Source of the DNA: JAGRGG01 sp965217265
Lineage (GTDB): Bacteria; Pseudomonadota; Alphaproteobacteria; Geminicoccales; Geminicoccaceae
DNA length: 64,000 nt
Assembly: GCA_965217265.1 (NCBI GenBank)
Contig: CBDCHP010000018.1
Coordinates: 248,001 to 312,000 of the forward strand
Reading direction: 5' to 3'
In this document: positions 1 to 8,419 of the stretch, one piece after another
Layout: the number at the start of each line of letters is the position of its first letter
How positions within the stretch are numbered: the stretch's first letter is position 1
Program-made: the position numbers and the translations under genes
Notes under the pieces: generated by a model
Told to the model about the DNA's origin: nothing
Database searches by the model: none
What the model saw: the letters and a program-made list of their open reading frames with translations, nothing else

Positions 1-1
1 C

Positions 2-190
2 TTCAGCGAGAGCACGGTCTCGGCCAAGCCGGCGCAGCAGGTCGCGCGCGAGACCGGTGCTGACTACGGCGGCGTCCTCTACGTCGACAGCCTGAGCGAG
101 CCGGACGGGCCGGTGCCGGACTACCTCGCCCTTCTGCGCGTCACGACCGAGACGATCGCCGAGGGTTTGACCAAGGGCGTCGGCAATTGA
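2..190 (+). CDS. sitA: Metal ABC transporter substrate-binding protein, C-terminal end only (SitA/ZnuA family)
   Basis: The reading frame is open from the window edge to a TGA at 188-190 and gives about 62 residues. The stretch contains FSESTVSAKP and a following ETGADYGGVLYVDSLSEPDG, which resemble the C-terminal lobe of cluster A-I metal-binding proteins (SitA, MntC, ZnuA). These proteins capture Mn, Fe or Zn in the periplasm and deliver it to the ABC permease. The next gene starts at a TTG overlapping this stop (TTGA), and an ATPase and two permeases follow, so the order is A-B-C-D as in sitABCD. The metal cannot be told from the fragment, and the N-terminus lies outside the window. Confidence 0.8.
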   Translation, partial: FSESTVSAKPAQQVARETGADYGGVLYVDSLSEPDGPVPDYLALLRVTTETIAEGLTKGVGN

Positions 191-1167
191 GGGAGGACGC
201 ACCGGCGGGGGGGGCCGACGTCTCGGCCCCCGGGATCGCCGTCCGCGACGCGACGGTGACCTACCGCAACGGCCACACGGCCCTGCGTGACGCCGATTTC
301 GAGGTGCCGGGATCCTCGATCTGCGCCTTGGTCGGCGTCAACGGCAGCGGCAAATCGACCCTGTTCAAGGCGATCATGGGCTTCGTGCCGCTGGCCAAGG
401 GGAACATCACGCTGTTCGGCGAGCCGGCCGGCCGGGCCTTGAAGCGCAACGCGATCGCCTACGTGCCGCAGAGCGAGGAGGTCGATTGGAACTTCCCGGT
501 CCTGGTCGAGGACGTCGTGATGATGGGCCGCTACGGCCACATGGGTTTCTTGCGCATGCCTAAGCGCGAGGATCGGCGCAAGGTCGACGAGGCCCTGGCG
601 CGGGTCAACATGAGCGACTACCGCGAGCGCCAGATCGGCGAACTCTCGGGCGGACAAAAAAAGCGCGTCTTCCTCGCCCGTGCCTTGGCGCAGGAGGGGC
701 GGGTCATCCTGCTCGACGAGCCGTTCACCGGCGTCGACGTCAAGACGGAAGCGGCGATCATCGACCTCCTGCGCGAGCTGCGCGACGAGGGGCGGGTCAT
801 GCTGGTCTCGACGCACAACCTCGGCAGCGTGCCCGAATTCTGCGACCGGGTGGTCTTGGTCAAGGGCACCGTGCTGGCCTCGGGGCCGACCGGGACGGTC
901 TTCACCCGCGCCAACCTGGAGCACGCCTTCGGCGGCGTCTTGCGCCACTTCACGCTGGGCGGCGCCGACCTGCACGACGACGACGACCCGCGCAGCGTCA
1001 CCGTGCTCACCGACGACGAGCGCCCCTACGTCCACTACGGCGAAGCCGTAAAAGGCAAGCGGGGCGAAGCCGTAAAAGGCAAGCGGGGTGAGGCCGCGAA
1101 GGGCAAGCAGGTGCTCCCGGCCAAGGCCGCGCGGAACGGGGCGAAGGTCGAGGGGCCGCGCCCTTGA
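187..1167 (+). CDS. sitB: Metal ABC transporter ATP-binding protein (SitB-like)
   Basis: A 326-residue cytoplasmic ATPase of the manganese/iron/zinc import family. Walker A is GVNGSGKST at about residue 50, the signature is LSGGQKKR at about 155, Walker B is VILLDEP at about 175, and the H-loop is STHN. It starts at TTG and overlaps the stop of the binding-protein gene, so translation is probably coupled. The core ends near residue 280 and is followed by a tail of three 8-residue repeats (GEAVKGKR, GEAVKGKR, GEAAKGKQ) encoded by a 24-bp tandem repeat. The tail is lysine-rich and is not expected in this family. It overlaps the permease start by 4 bases. Confidence 0.93.
   Translation: MREDAPAGGADVSAPGIAVRDATVTYRNGHTALRDADFEVPGSSICALVGVNGSGKSTLFKAIMGFVPLAKGNITLFGEPAGRALKRNAIAYVPQSEEVDWNFPVLVEDVVMMGRYGHMGFLRMPKREDRRKVDEALARVNMSDYRERQIGELSGGQKKRVFLARALAQEGRVILLDEPFTGVDVKTEAAIIDLLRELRDEGRVMLVSTHNLGSVPEFCDRVVLVKGTVLASGPTGTVFTRANLEHAFGGVLRHFTLGGADLHDDDDPRSVTVLTDDERPYVHYGEAVKGKRGEAVKGKRGEAAKGKQVLPAKAARNGAKVEGPRP
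1042..1113 (+). repeat. 24-bp in-frame tandem repeat, three copies, in sitB
   Basis: Copies lie at 1042-1065, 1066-1089 and 1090-1113. The first two differ by one base; the third is diverged. The unit length is a multiple of three, so copy-number change would lengthen or shorten the basic tail of the ATPase by eight residues without breaking the frame. Confidence 0.9.
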
Positions 1168-2069
1168 GCACGCTCCTCGAACCCTTCGCCTACGGCTACA
1201 TGACCAACGCCATGTGGGTGAGCGCCCTCGTCGGCGGGGTGTGCGCCTTTCTCTCGGCCTACCTGATGCTCAAGGGCTGGTCCTTGATCGGCGACGCGCT
1301 CTCGCACGCGATCGTGCCGGGCGTCGCCGGCGCCTACATGCTGGGCCTGCCCTACTCGCTCGGCGCCTTCCTGGCGGGCGGCCTCGCGGCCTTGTCGATG
1401 CTGTTCTTGCGCGAGCGCACGCGGCTGAAGGAGGACGCCGTCATCGGCCTCATCTTCACCTCCTTCTTCGGGCTCGGCCTGTTCATGATCTCGCTCTCGC
1501 CCGCCTCGGTCAACATCCAGACCATCATGCTCGGCAACATCCTCGCCATCGACCCGTTCGACACGGCCCAGCTCGTCATCATCGGCGGCGTCTCGCTCAC
1601 GATCCTCTTGTTGAAGTGGAAGGACCTGATGGTCGTCTTCTTCGACGAGAACCACGCCCGCTCGGTGGGCCTCAGCCCGACGCGCCTCAAACTGTTGTTC
1701 TTCACCCTGCTCAGCGCCTCGACCGTGGCCGCCCTGCAAACGGTCGGGGCCTTTCTGGTCATCGCCATGGTGGTGACGCCCGGCGCCACCGCCTACCTCC
1801 TCACCGACCGCTTCCCCCGCCTGATCGTCATCAGCGTCGCGATCGGTGCCATGACCAGCTTCGTCGGCGCCTACGCCAGCTACTTCCTCGACGGCGCCAC
1901 GGGCGGCATCATCGTCGTCCTGCAAACGCTGATCTTCCTCGCCGCCTTCTTCTTCGCGCCCAAGCACGGCCGACTCGCGGCCAACAGGCGGGCACGGGCG
2001 GCGTTGAAGCAGCCGCCGGGGCCGCGAGACGTGGGCGGACGCGAGACGATCGCGGGGGGCGTTCGATGA
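1164..2069 (+). CDS. sitC: Metal ABC transporter permease 1 (ABC-3 family, SitC-like)
   Basis: A 301-residue integral membrane protein with many hydrophobic segments, of the ABC-3 permease family that imports Mn/Fe/Zn. The motif KGWSLIGDALSHAIVPG near residue 35 is the conserved GD-SHA-PG block of the family. A TTG start at 1164 overlaps the ATPase stop (TTGA), as seen between the two preceding genes. The C-terminus carries a short basic, glycine- and proline-rich tail. It pairs with the next permease, so the channel is probably a heterodimer. Confidence 0.92.
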   Translation: MSTLLEPFAYGYMTNAMWVSALVGGVCAFLSAYLMLKGWSLIGDALSHAIVPGVAGAYMLGLPYSLGAFLAGGLAALSMLFLRERTRLKEDAVIGLIFTSFFGLGLFMISLSPASVNIQTIMLGNILAIDPFDTAQLVIIGGVSLTILLLKWKDLMVVFFDENHARSVGLSPTRLKLLFFTLLSASTVAALQTVGAFLVIAMVVTPGATAYLLTDRFPRLIVISVAIGAMTSFVGAYASYFLDGATGGIIVVLQTLIFLAAFFFAPKHGRLAANRRARAALKQPPGPRDVGGRETIAGGVR

Positions 2070-2911
2070 GCGACGCGCTCGGCTTCGTCACCGACCCGCT
2101 CATGTTCCCCTTCATGCGCCAAGCCCTCTATATCGGCGTCCTGGTCGGCGCCACCTCGGCGGTCTTGTCCTGCTTTCTCGTTCTCAAGGGCTGGTCCTTG
2201 ATGGGCGACGCCGTCTCGCACGCCGTGCTTCCCGGCATCGTCATCGCCTACGTCGTCGGCCTGCCGCTCGGCATCGGCGCGTTCGCCGCCGGGATGACCT
2301 GCGCACTCAGCGTCGGCTATCTAAAGGAGAACAGCCGGATCAAGGAGGACACGGTGATGGGCGTCGTCTTCTCCGGCATGTTCGCCTTCGGCCTCGTTCT
2401 CTTCGTCAAGATCAGGACCGACATCCACCTCGATCATATCCTGTTCGGTGACATGCTGGGCGTCGGCCCCGACGACCTCTGGCTCAGCGGCGCCATCGCC
2501 GTCTTGACGCTCGGCGTCGTCGCGGTGAAGTGGCGCGACCTCCTCCTCCACGCCTTCGATCCCGCCCACGCCCAAGCGATCGGGTTGCGCGTGCGCCTCT
2601 TACACTACGGCCTGCTCGCCCTCCTCTCGCTCGCCATCGTCGGCTCCCTGAAAGCGGTCGGCATCATCCTCGCCATCGCGCTCCTGATCGCGCCCGGCGC
2701 CATCGCCTACCTGCTCACCGACCGCTTCGATCGGATGCTGCTCTTGTCCGTGGCGCTCGCGACCGCCGCCTCGATCGTCGGCGTGCTGGCGAGCTTCCAC
2801 CTCAACAGCGCGCCGGCACCGACGATCGTCCTGGTGCTGACCTTCTTCTTCATTCTCGCCTTCCTGTTCGCGCCCAAGAACGGGGTGCTGCGGCGGCGGG
2901 CGGTGGGGTGA
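2066..2911 (+). CDS. sitD: Metal ABC transporter permease 2 (ABC-3 family, SitD-like)
   Basis: A 281-residue permease related to the preceding one. It repeats the motif KGWSLMGDAVSHAVLPG at about residue 40 and has a similar run of membrane segments. The ATG at 2066 overlaps the upstream stop as ATGA, so this start is preferred to the much longer open frame that reads across sitC in the wrong phase. It is the last gene of the operon. Its TGA stop at 2909-2911 touches the first copy of the palindromic element described separately, which probably terminates the operon. Confidence 0.92.
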   Translation: MSDALGFVTDPLMFPFMRQALYIGVLVGATSAVLSCFLVLKGWSLMGDAVSHAVLPGIVIAYVVGLPLGIGAFAAGMTCALSVGYLKENSRIKEDTVMGVVFSGMFAFGLVLFVKIRTDIHLDHILFGDMLGVGPDDLWLSGAIAVLTLGVVAVKWRDLLLHAFDPAHAQAIGLRVRLLHYGLLALLSLAIVGSLKAVGIILAIALLIAPGAIAYLLTDRFDRMLLLSVALATAASIVGVLASFHLNSAPAPTIVLVLTFFFILAFLFAPKNGVLRRRAVG

Positions 2912-3062
2912 ATGCACGCTTCGCGTCCGCTGGCGCGGGGCTTTTTTCTTTTGTTTTTGCTAGTGTTAACGCAGGAGGCTGGCCGCAACGCCGAGGGCAA
3001 GCCTCGGACAAAAGCAAAAAAGAGAGAAAAAGGCCGCGCGCCCAGCGCACGCGAAGCGTTCA
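2909..3062. repeat. Palindromic gene-end element, copy A (convergent pair)
   Basis: An imperfect inverted repeat of about 45-bp arms around a loop of about 55 bases. The left arm starts near the sitD stop and reads CGCTTCGCG, a GC-rich stretch, then a T-rich tract. The right arm is its reverse complement and ends GCGAAGCGTTCA, where TCA is the stop (TGA) of the SDR gene on the other strand. The loop includes AGTGTTAACGCAGGAGGC, also found in copy F and, inverted, in copies G and H. In each arm a GC stem (CGCG-8-CGCG) precedes the T tract, so it should act as a terminator for both genes. Confidence 0.9.
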
Positions 3063-3827
3063 ATACCACCCCCCATCGGCGATATACGTCTGATTGGTCA
3101 TGGCACTGCTGTCGTCGGATGCCAGGAACAGGACGATGCGGGCGATCTCGTCGGGCTGGAGCTTGCGCTTCAGGCATTGGCGCTCGACGAGTTGCCGCTC
3201 GCCCTCGGGCGTCAACCACTTGTCGACCTGCCGCTCGGTCATGATCCAGCCCGGCGCGAGGCTGTTGACCCGGATATTGTGCGGACCCATGTCGCGGGCG
3301 AGCGAGCGGGTCAGGCCCTGCACGGCGGATTTCGCCGTCGTATAGCCCGGCATCCCGCCCTGGCCGATCATCCAACTGGTCGAGCCCATGTTGACGATCG
3401 AGCCGAAGCCGGCACCCTTCATCCCGGCGAACACGGCCTGGGCGGCGAAGAACTGGTGGCGGATGTTGAGCGCCTGCCGCTCGTCCCAGTATTCCGGCGT
3501 GACCTTCTCCATCTCGTGCCGGTCGTCGCGGGCGGCGTTGTTGACGAGGACGGTGACGGGTCCGTGCGCCTCGGCCGCCCGCTCGACGCAGGCCCGCAGC
3601 GCCTCGATGTCGCGCAGATCGGCTTCCAGGAACAAGGGTGCGGCGCCTGCCGCCGCCTCGATGCGGCGGACGGTGGCGGTACTTGCCTCAGCGTTGAAGT
3701 CGATGAAGGCGACCGCGGCCCCCTGCCCCGCGAATGCCTCGACGATCGCGGCGCCGATGCCGGAGCCGCCGCCCGTCACCAGGACCGAGCGGCCCTTCAG
3801 GCTCGGATAGATCGCGTACCCGCCCAT
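3060..3827 (-). CDS. SDR-family oxidoreductase, probable sugar 1-dehydrogenase
   Basis: A 255-residue short-chain dehydrogenase using NAD(P). The cofactor motif TGGGSGIG is near residue 20, NNAARD near 93, and the active-site Tyr-Lys pair is in GYTTAKSA near 162. The N-terminus YAIYPSLKGR and C-terminus ending DGGWY resemble SDRs that oxidise aldoses such as galactose or arabinose. That substrate call rests on remembered similarity, not on a visible specificity residue. The ATG at 3827 is the only good start. The gene stands alone, convergent with sitD across palindromic copy A, whose last bases supply its stop codon. Confidence 0.85.
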   Translation of the reverse strand: MGGYAIYPSLKGRSVLVTGGGSGIGAAIVEAFAGQGAAVAFIDFNAEASTATVRRIEAAAGAAPLFLEADLRDIEALRACVERAAEAHGPVTVLVNNAARDDRHEMEKVTPEYWDERQALNIRHQFFAAQAVFAGMKGAGFGSIVNMGSTSWMIGQGGMPGYTTAKSAVQGLTRSLARDMGPHNIRVNSLAPGWIMTERQVDKWLTPEGERQLVERQCLKRKLQPDEIARIVLFLASDDSSAMTNQTYIADGGWY

Positions 3828-3881
3828 CGTCTCGTTCCTCCCGTTAGTTTCAGGCGGACGGATCGTAGCCGTTCTTGGCGC

Positions 3882-5501
3882 TCAAAGCACGCGGAGCGCG
3901 CGCTCGGCCGGCATCGGCCGGTGCAGGCCGAAACCCTGGAGGAGGTTGGCGCCGGCGTCCGCGGCTCTCGCCCGCAAGACGTCGTTCTCGATCCCCTCCG
4001 CGACGACGTCCAGGCCCAGGCCCCGGCCGTCGAACAGGGCGATCAGGCCCCCGACCAGCCTCGCCTGCCGCGCCTCGCCGGTGAGGTGGGCGACGAGCGA
4101 GCCGTCGAACTTGACCTGATGGATCGGCAGGCGCGCCACCCGCCCGATCGAGGCGTACTCGCTGCCGAAATCGTCGATCGCGAGCCGAAAGCCCCCGTGC
4201 AGCAGCCGGTCGATCGCGGCGCGCGTCGTGCTCTCCAGGCTCGCGGCCAAGCCCTCGGCAATCTCGAAGGTCACGTCGTTCGGCGTCAGCCCGTGGCGTT
4301 GGAGCAGGCTACCCGCCTCGTCGGCGAACGTCGTCGCGAGCAGCTGCGCCGGGGCCAGGTTGACCGCGACCGGGATGCCGTACCCCCGGCGGCGCCACGC
4401 CGCGACCTGGGCGCAGACGGCTTCGAGAACCCAACGGCCGAGCGTGGGCATCAGGCCCTCCCTCTCGGCGAGCTTGATGATGTCGCGCACCGTCACGCGC
4501 GGGTGGTCCGACGGCGCCCGCAGCAGCGCCTCGAAGGCGATGACCCGCCCGCCCGCGGCTTCGACCAGCGGCTGATAGTGCAGGTCGAACATACCCCTAG
4601 CGATCGCCTCGTGCAGCCAGCGCGTCAGTTGGCGCTCGTGCCTGAAATCGTGCGTCATCCGCTTAGTAAGCGTCACCAGACGGGCCCGGCCGCGCTCCTT
4701 GGCCAGCCGCAGGGCGAAATCGGCCATGTCGAGCAGCTCGCTCGCCGCGTCCGTCGCGGCGGGAAAGCCCGCCATGCCGCCGCTCGCCGGCACGGTGATC
4801 TGGTCGCCGCCGATGCCGTAGGGCTGGCCCAGCCGGTCGATCGCCGCCCGGAACACGGCCTTGCCCTCGTTCTCGGCCGTGCCGACCGGCAGGCAGACAG
4901 CGAATTCGTCGCCGCCGAGGCGCCCGCACAGGCTGTCTTGCGGCAAAACGTGCCGCAGCCTGCCGGCGACCGCCATCAGGAGCGCGTCGCCGGCCGCGTG
5001 GCCGAAGGTGTCGTTCAGCCACTTGAAACGATCGAGGTCGAGGTAGGCGACGCAGACGGGCCGCTCTTCCCGCCGCCCCTGTTCGAGCCGCGCCGTCAGC
5101 CGTTGCAGGAAGTGCTGCCGGTTCGACAGGCCCGTCAGGTTGTCGTGGCGGGCGAGGAACTCGCGCCCGACCCCGCCCGAGCCGGTCAGCCGGCAGACGG
5201 CGCCTTCGGCGCACGGCCAGCAGCGGACGTGCCACGTGCGCCGGTCGTAGGGCGGGCTGACGTCACCCTCGAACGTTCGGCCCATCATCGCGTAACGCAC
5301 GGGCAGGGCCAAGTGGATGAAGTTCGGATCCAAGACGAAGTCGCCGCTCGACTTGCCGATCAACCCGTTCGCCGGTAACCCGAACAACGCGTCGGCCGCT
5401 TGGTTGGCGTAGCTGACGCGGCCCTTCGCGTCGAACAGCATGACGGCCTGATCGTCTTGATCCAGCGCCGTCTTCAACCCAAGGGCGCTGGAAAGATTCA
5501 T
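3882..5501 (-). CDS. PAS-GGDEF-EAL cyclic-di-GMP protein
   Basis: A 539-residue bifunctional signalling protein. A PAS-like sensor occupies about residues 15-110. A diguanylate cyclase domain follows with an intact RLGGDEF motif near residue 196. A phosphodiesterase domain begins at FEALLR near 305. The EAL metal and catalytic blocks look complete: NLAPAQL, FEIAEG, IDDFG, KFDGSL and VVAEGIEN. Both activities are therefore possible, and the net effect on cyclic-di-GMP cannot be predicted. There are no membrane segments, so it is cytoplasmic. The upstream 180 bases are AT-rich compared with the gene and probably hold its promoter. Confidence 0.93.
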   Translation of the reverse strand: MNLSSALGLKTALDQDDQAVMLFDAKGRVSYANQAADALFGLPANGLIGKSSGDFVLDPNFIHLALPVRYAMMGRTFEGDVSPPYDRRTWHVRCWPCAEGAVCRLTGSGGVGREFLARHDNLTGLSNRQHFLQRLTARLEQGRREERPVCVAYLDLDRFKWLNDTFGHAAGDALLMAVAGRLRHVLPQDSLCGRLGGDEFAVCLPVGTAENEGKAVFRAAIDRLGQPYGIGGDQITVPASGGMAGFPAATDAASELLDMADFALRLAKERGRARLVTLTKRMTHDFRHERQLTRWLHEAIARGMFDLHYQPLVEAAGGRVIAFEALLRAPSDHPRVTVRDIIKLAEREGLMPTLGRWVLEAVCAQVAAWRRRGYGIPVAVNLAPAQLLATTFADEAGSLLQRHGLTPNDVTFEIAEGLAASLESTTRAAIDRLLHGGFRLAIDDFGSEYASIGRVARLPIHQVKFDGSLVAHLTGEARQARLVGGLIALFDGRGLGLDVVAEGIENDVLRARAADAGANLLQGFGLHRPMPAERALRVL

Positions 5502-5645
5502 GATACTTTTCTACTTTAGCGCGTTAAAATCACCTCCTACGGTTTTAAGGCAAACTGGTCTGTCACACACATGACGGAGGATGACGATTTATCGGTTTAT
5601 TTGCCGGCGACGCGACGCGACGGGTCGGGCCGGCATCCACCCGAC

Positions 5646-5683
5646 GAGGGCGCGCCCTCACCCCCGATGAGGGCACGCCCTCA
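5646..5683. terminator. Paired short palindromes at the SpoVR gene end
   Basis: GAGGGCGCGCCCTC at 5646-5659 is a perfect 14-bp palindrome. TGAGGGC-AC-GCCCTCA at 5668-5683 is a 7-bp stem that covers the SpoVR stop codon. They share the GAGGGC/GCCCTC core. They may end transcription of the minus-strand gene, though no clear T run follows. Confidence 0.45.
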
Positions 5684-7084
5684 ACCGGCGAGCTTGGCCT
5701 CGAATCCGCTCTCGCGGCTCTGCAACAGCGTGCGCTTGCCGCGCATCTTGGTCTCCAACAAAACGTCGAAGCCCCAGAGCTGGCGCAGGTGGGCGAGCGT
5801 CTTCTCGGCGTGGCCCATGTCGAGGTCGCGGCCGTCGTGCTCGTGGCGGCAGAACAAGGCCCGCCTGCGGCCGTAGTCGGCGTCGACGACGCGGATCACC
5901 GGCATCCCGCCGACGCCGATCTGGCGCAAGAGGCCGGCCTTGACCGGCTCCCAGCCGTCGTCGTCGGCGATCTCGTCGACGACGAGGTGCTCGCCGCGCG
6001 TCTTGTAGCTGAACAGATCCAGCTCGCGCATCAGTTCGGGCGTGAGGAAGCGGCGCAGGAACGCGACGTCGCGGTCGGACTCGCGCACCTCGAACATCTT
6101 GGCGCGTCCCTCCTTCGAACCCTCGCCGCCGAAGCGCTTCTCGATGTCGTGCCAGACGACGTAGCCGACGTGGTAGGGGTTCAAGCCGCCCGGGTGCGGG
6201 CAGATGACTTGGCTGTGGCGGACCATGAATTCGAGCCGCAGGCTGTCGGGCAGGTCGAGCGAGGTCATGATCTTGTGGTGCCAGTAGCTGGCCCAACCCT
6301 CGTTCATGATCTTGGTTTCCATCTGCGGGATGAAGTAGCGCGCCTCCTCGTCGCAGATGGTGAGCAGGTCCTTTTGCCAGTCGGCGAGGTCGGGCCGGTG
6401 GTCGCGGATGAAGAGGAGCACGTTCTGGTCCGGCTCCAAGGGCACCCGGTCGAGGTCGGGCGCGGGCGGCTCGGGCTCGCGGTGCAGGTGGCGAAACGGG
6501 TCGTGCGGCGGCCGGGCCGCCTCGATCAGCCGCCGCCGCTGGTCGGCCGGGCTGAAGCGCGGGATCGTCGCGTTGGGCGAGCGGTTGAGGCTGAGCGCGT
6601 GCGCCGCGTCCAAGAACGCCTCGATCGCGTCCGTCCCGATCGAGGGGTCCTCGATGTAGCGCCGCACCCGGTCGGCGCGCGCCTTGAACGAGCCCAGCGT
6701 CTCGTCGGCATGGGTCCCGGAAACGAAGGTGAAGTTGTTCTTGAAGAAGTCGTTGTGGCCGTAGACGTGCGCGATGGTGAGCACTTGCAGGCACAGCGTG
6801 TTGTCGCGCATCAGATAGGCGAGGCAGGGGTTCGAGTTAATGACCATCTCGTAGGGCAGGCCCGACACGCCGTAGGTGTAGCGGGTCTTCAACTGCTCGA
6901 ACGACTTGCCGAAGCTCCAGTGCGGGTAGTGCGACGGCATGCCGTGATAGGCCATGTAGCCCAGCATCGCCTCCTGGTCGCAGACCTCGAACTCCTGCGG
7001 ATAGCAATCCAGGCCGAACTCGGCGACCTTCTCCTGGATGCGATCGTCCCAGGCTTCGAGATCGCTCATCTGCCACTCGCTCAT
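5681..7084 (-). CDS. SpoVR family protein
   Basis: A 467-residue protein with the SpoVR family hallmarks: an N-terminal EVCDQEAMLGYMAYHGMPSH block, the HVYGHNDFFKNN segment near residue 110, MNEGWASYWHH near 250 and HPGGLNPYHVGY near 285. The biochemical role is unknown; in other bacteria the gene usually sits with the PrkA kinase and a DUF444 protein. Neither is next to it here, so it is an orphan copy. The ATG at 7084 was chosen because upstream extension of the open frame is not family-like. It is divergent from the TRAP transporter. Confidence 0.92.
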   Translation of the reverse strand: MSEWQMSDLEAWDDRIQEKVAEFGLDCYPQEFEVCDQEAMLGYMAYHGMPSHYPHWSFGKSFEQLKTRYTYGVSGLPYEMVINSNPCLAYLMRDNTLCLQVLTIAHVYGHNDFFKNNFTFVSGTHADETLGSFKARADRVRRYIEDPSIGTDAIEAFLDAAHALSLNRSPNATIPRFSPADQRRRLIEAARPPHDPFRHLHREPEPPAPDLDRVPLEPDQNVLLFIRDHRPDLADWQKDLLTICDEEARYFIPQMETKIMNEGWASYWHHKIMTSLDLPDSLRLEFMVRHSQVICPHPGGLNPYHVGYVVWHDIEKRFGGEGSKEGRAKMFEVRESDRDVAFLRRFLTPELMRELDLFSYKTRGEHLVVDEIADDDGWEPVKAGLLRQIGVGGMPVIRVVDADYGRRRALFCRHEHDGRDLDMGHAEKTLAHLRQLWGFDVLLETKMRGKRTLLQSRESGFEAKLAG

Positions 7085-7308
7085 TCGCTCTCCCACACCA
7101 AGTAGATCAAGCCACGCGCCCGGACGCACCCGACCGGGCGCCCCGTCGCAACACGCCACGACAATACCATAGCGGGTACGATCGGCTTGGCAAGCGCGCC
7201 GCCGCGACCAAAGCTGTTGGCGAACGAAAACTTTTCCCCTACCGTCCCCAACAACGGTGCGCGGCCTGGCATAAGTCCCGCACGACAATAAGTTTCAGGG
7301 AGACCAAG

Positions 7309-8346
7309 ATGCACGCAGCCAAACTCGCGGCGCTGGCCGCCGTCGCGGTACTCGGCGCCGCCGCGACGCCCGTTCAAGCCCAGAGCGACCCCGAGTTCAC
7401 CTTACGCCTGCAAACGCACTACGCGCCCGAGACCACCTCGGGCAAGCTGGCGCAGAGCTTCATCGACGACGTCCAGACGATGTCGAACGGCCGGATCAAG
7501 ATCGAGATGTTCTGGTCGTCCTCGGTGGTGAAGTCGGTCGAGGGCTTCGATGCCGCCGCGACCGGCATCCTCGACGGCGAGATGCACGGCGGCGCTTATC
7601 AGACCGGCAAGAACCCCGCCTTTCAGTTCGTCGGCGACGTCATGGGCGGCTACGACACGCCCTGGCAGATGTACGCTTGGCTCTACAACGCCGGCGGCAT
7701 GGAGATGGCCAACAGCCTCTATAACCAGTACAACATGGAGCTGATCGGCTGGTGGATCTACGGCCAGGAATCGCTCGCCTCCGCCAAGCCGCTGAACGGC
7801 GTCGACGACCTGAAGGACTGGAAGTTCCGCTCGCCGCCGGGCCTGGAGACCGAGATCTTCGCCAACCTCGGCTCGAAGCCGGTGGTGATGGACTTCACCG
7901 AGGTCTTCACCGCCTTGGAAACCAACATCATCGACGGCGCCGACGCGTCCGGGCTCGCCAACAACGTGGGCCTCGGCCTTTATGACCTCGTCAACAATGC
8001 CACGTACCCCGGCTTCCACTCGATGCCGGCCGACCACCTCACCATCCGCAAGGACATGTGGGACTCGATGCCCGAGGACCTGCAGCGGATCGTCGACGTC
8101 GCGATGCAAAAGCTCTCGTTCCAGACCTCGCTCACCTTCGAGGTCGAGAACAACTTGGCGGCGGCCGAGCTTGAGGAGAGGGGCGTCACCCTCTCGGACT
8201 GGTCGCAAGAGGACCGCGACGCCTTTCGCCAAGCGGCGCAGGAGACTTGGCAGGGTTGGGCCGACAAGACGCCCGAGGCGCGCGAGCTGGTCGACAGCCA
8301 CATCGCCTATCTAAAGCAGATCGGCCTGATCAAAGAAGGCGAGTAG
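7309..8346 (+). CDS. dctP: TRAP transporter substrate-binding protein (DctP family)
   Basis: A 345-residue periplasmic binding protein. A signal peptide of about 24 residues ends near VQAQS. The mature part has the DctP fold signals: an early FTLRLQTHYAPETTSG stretch, the QSFIDDVQTMSNGRIKIEMF block, and WKFRSPPG followed by LETNIIDGAD. It captures an organic acid for a sodium-driven TRAP carrier. Neighbouring altronate dehydratase and sugar-acid dehydrogenases suggest an aldonate or uronate ligand. A ribosome site, CAGGGAGA, precedes the ATG. The small and large TRAP membrane subunits follow on the same strand, so this is the first gene of the operon. Confidence 0.92.
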   Translation: MHAAKLAALAAVAVLGAAATPVQAQSDPEFTLRLQTHYAPETTSGKLAQSFIDDVQTMSNGRIKIEMFWSSSVVKSVEGFDAAATGILDGEMHGGAYQTGKNPAFQFVGDVMGGYDTPWQMYAWLYNAGGMEMANSLYNQYNMELIGWWIYGQESLASAKPLNGVDDLKDWKFRSPPGLETEIFANLGSKPVVMDFTEVFTALETNIIDGADASGLANNVGLGLYDLVNNATYPGFHSMPADHLTIRKDMWDSMPEDLQRIVDVAMQKLSFQTSLTFEVENNLAAAELEERGVTLSDWSQEDRDAFRQAAQETWQGWADKTPEARELVDSHIAYLKQIGLIKEGE

Positions 8347-8419
8347 CCGCATCCCGCCCGCCCCACGCCGAAGGCGCGCGGGGCGGGCTTATGACAACCC
8401 TTCGGCGCCGGGGCAAGTG

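Noticed and set aside
2530..3375. Long open frames crossing palindromic copy A on both strands
   Set aside because: They overlap well-supported genes in other frames and arise from GC-rich codon bias; real genes end at the element edges.
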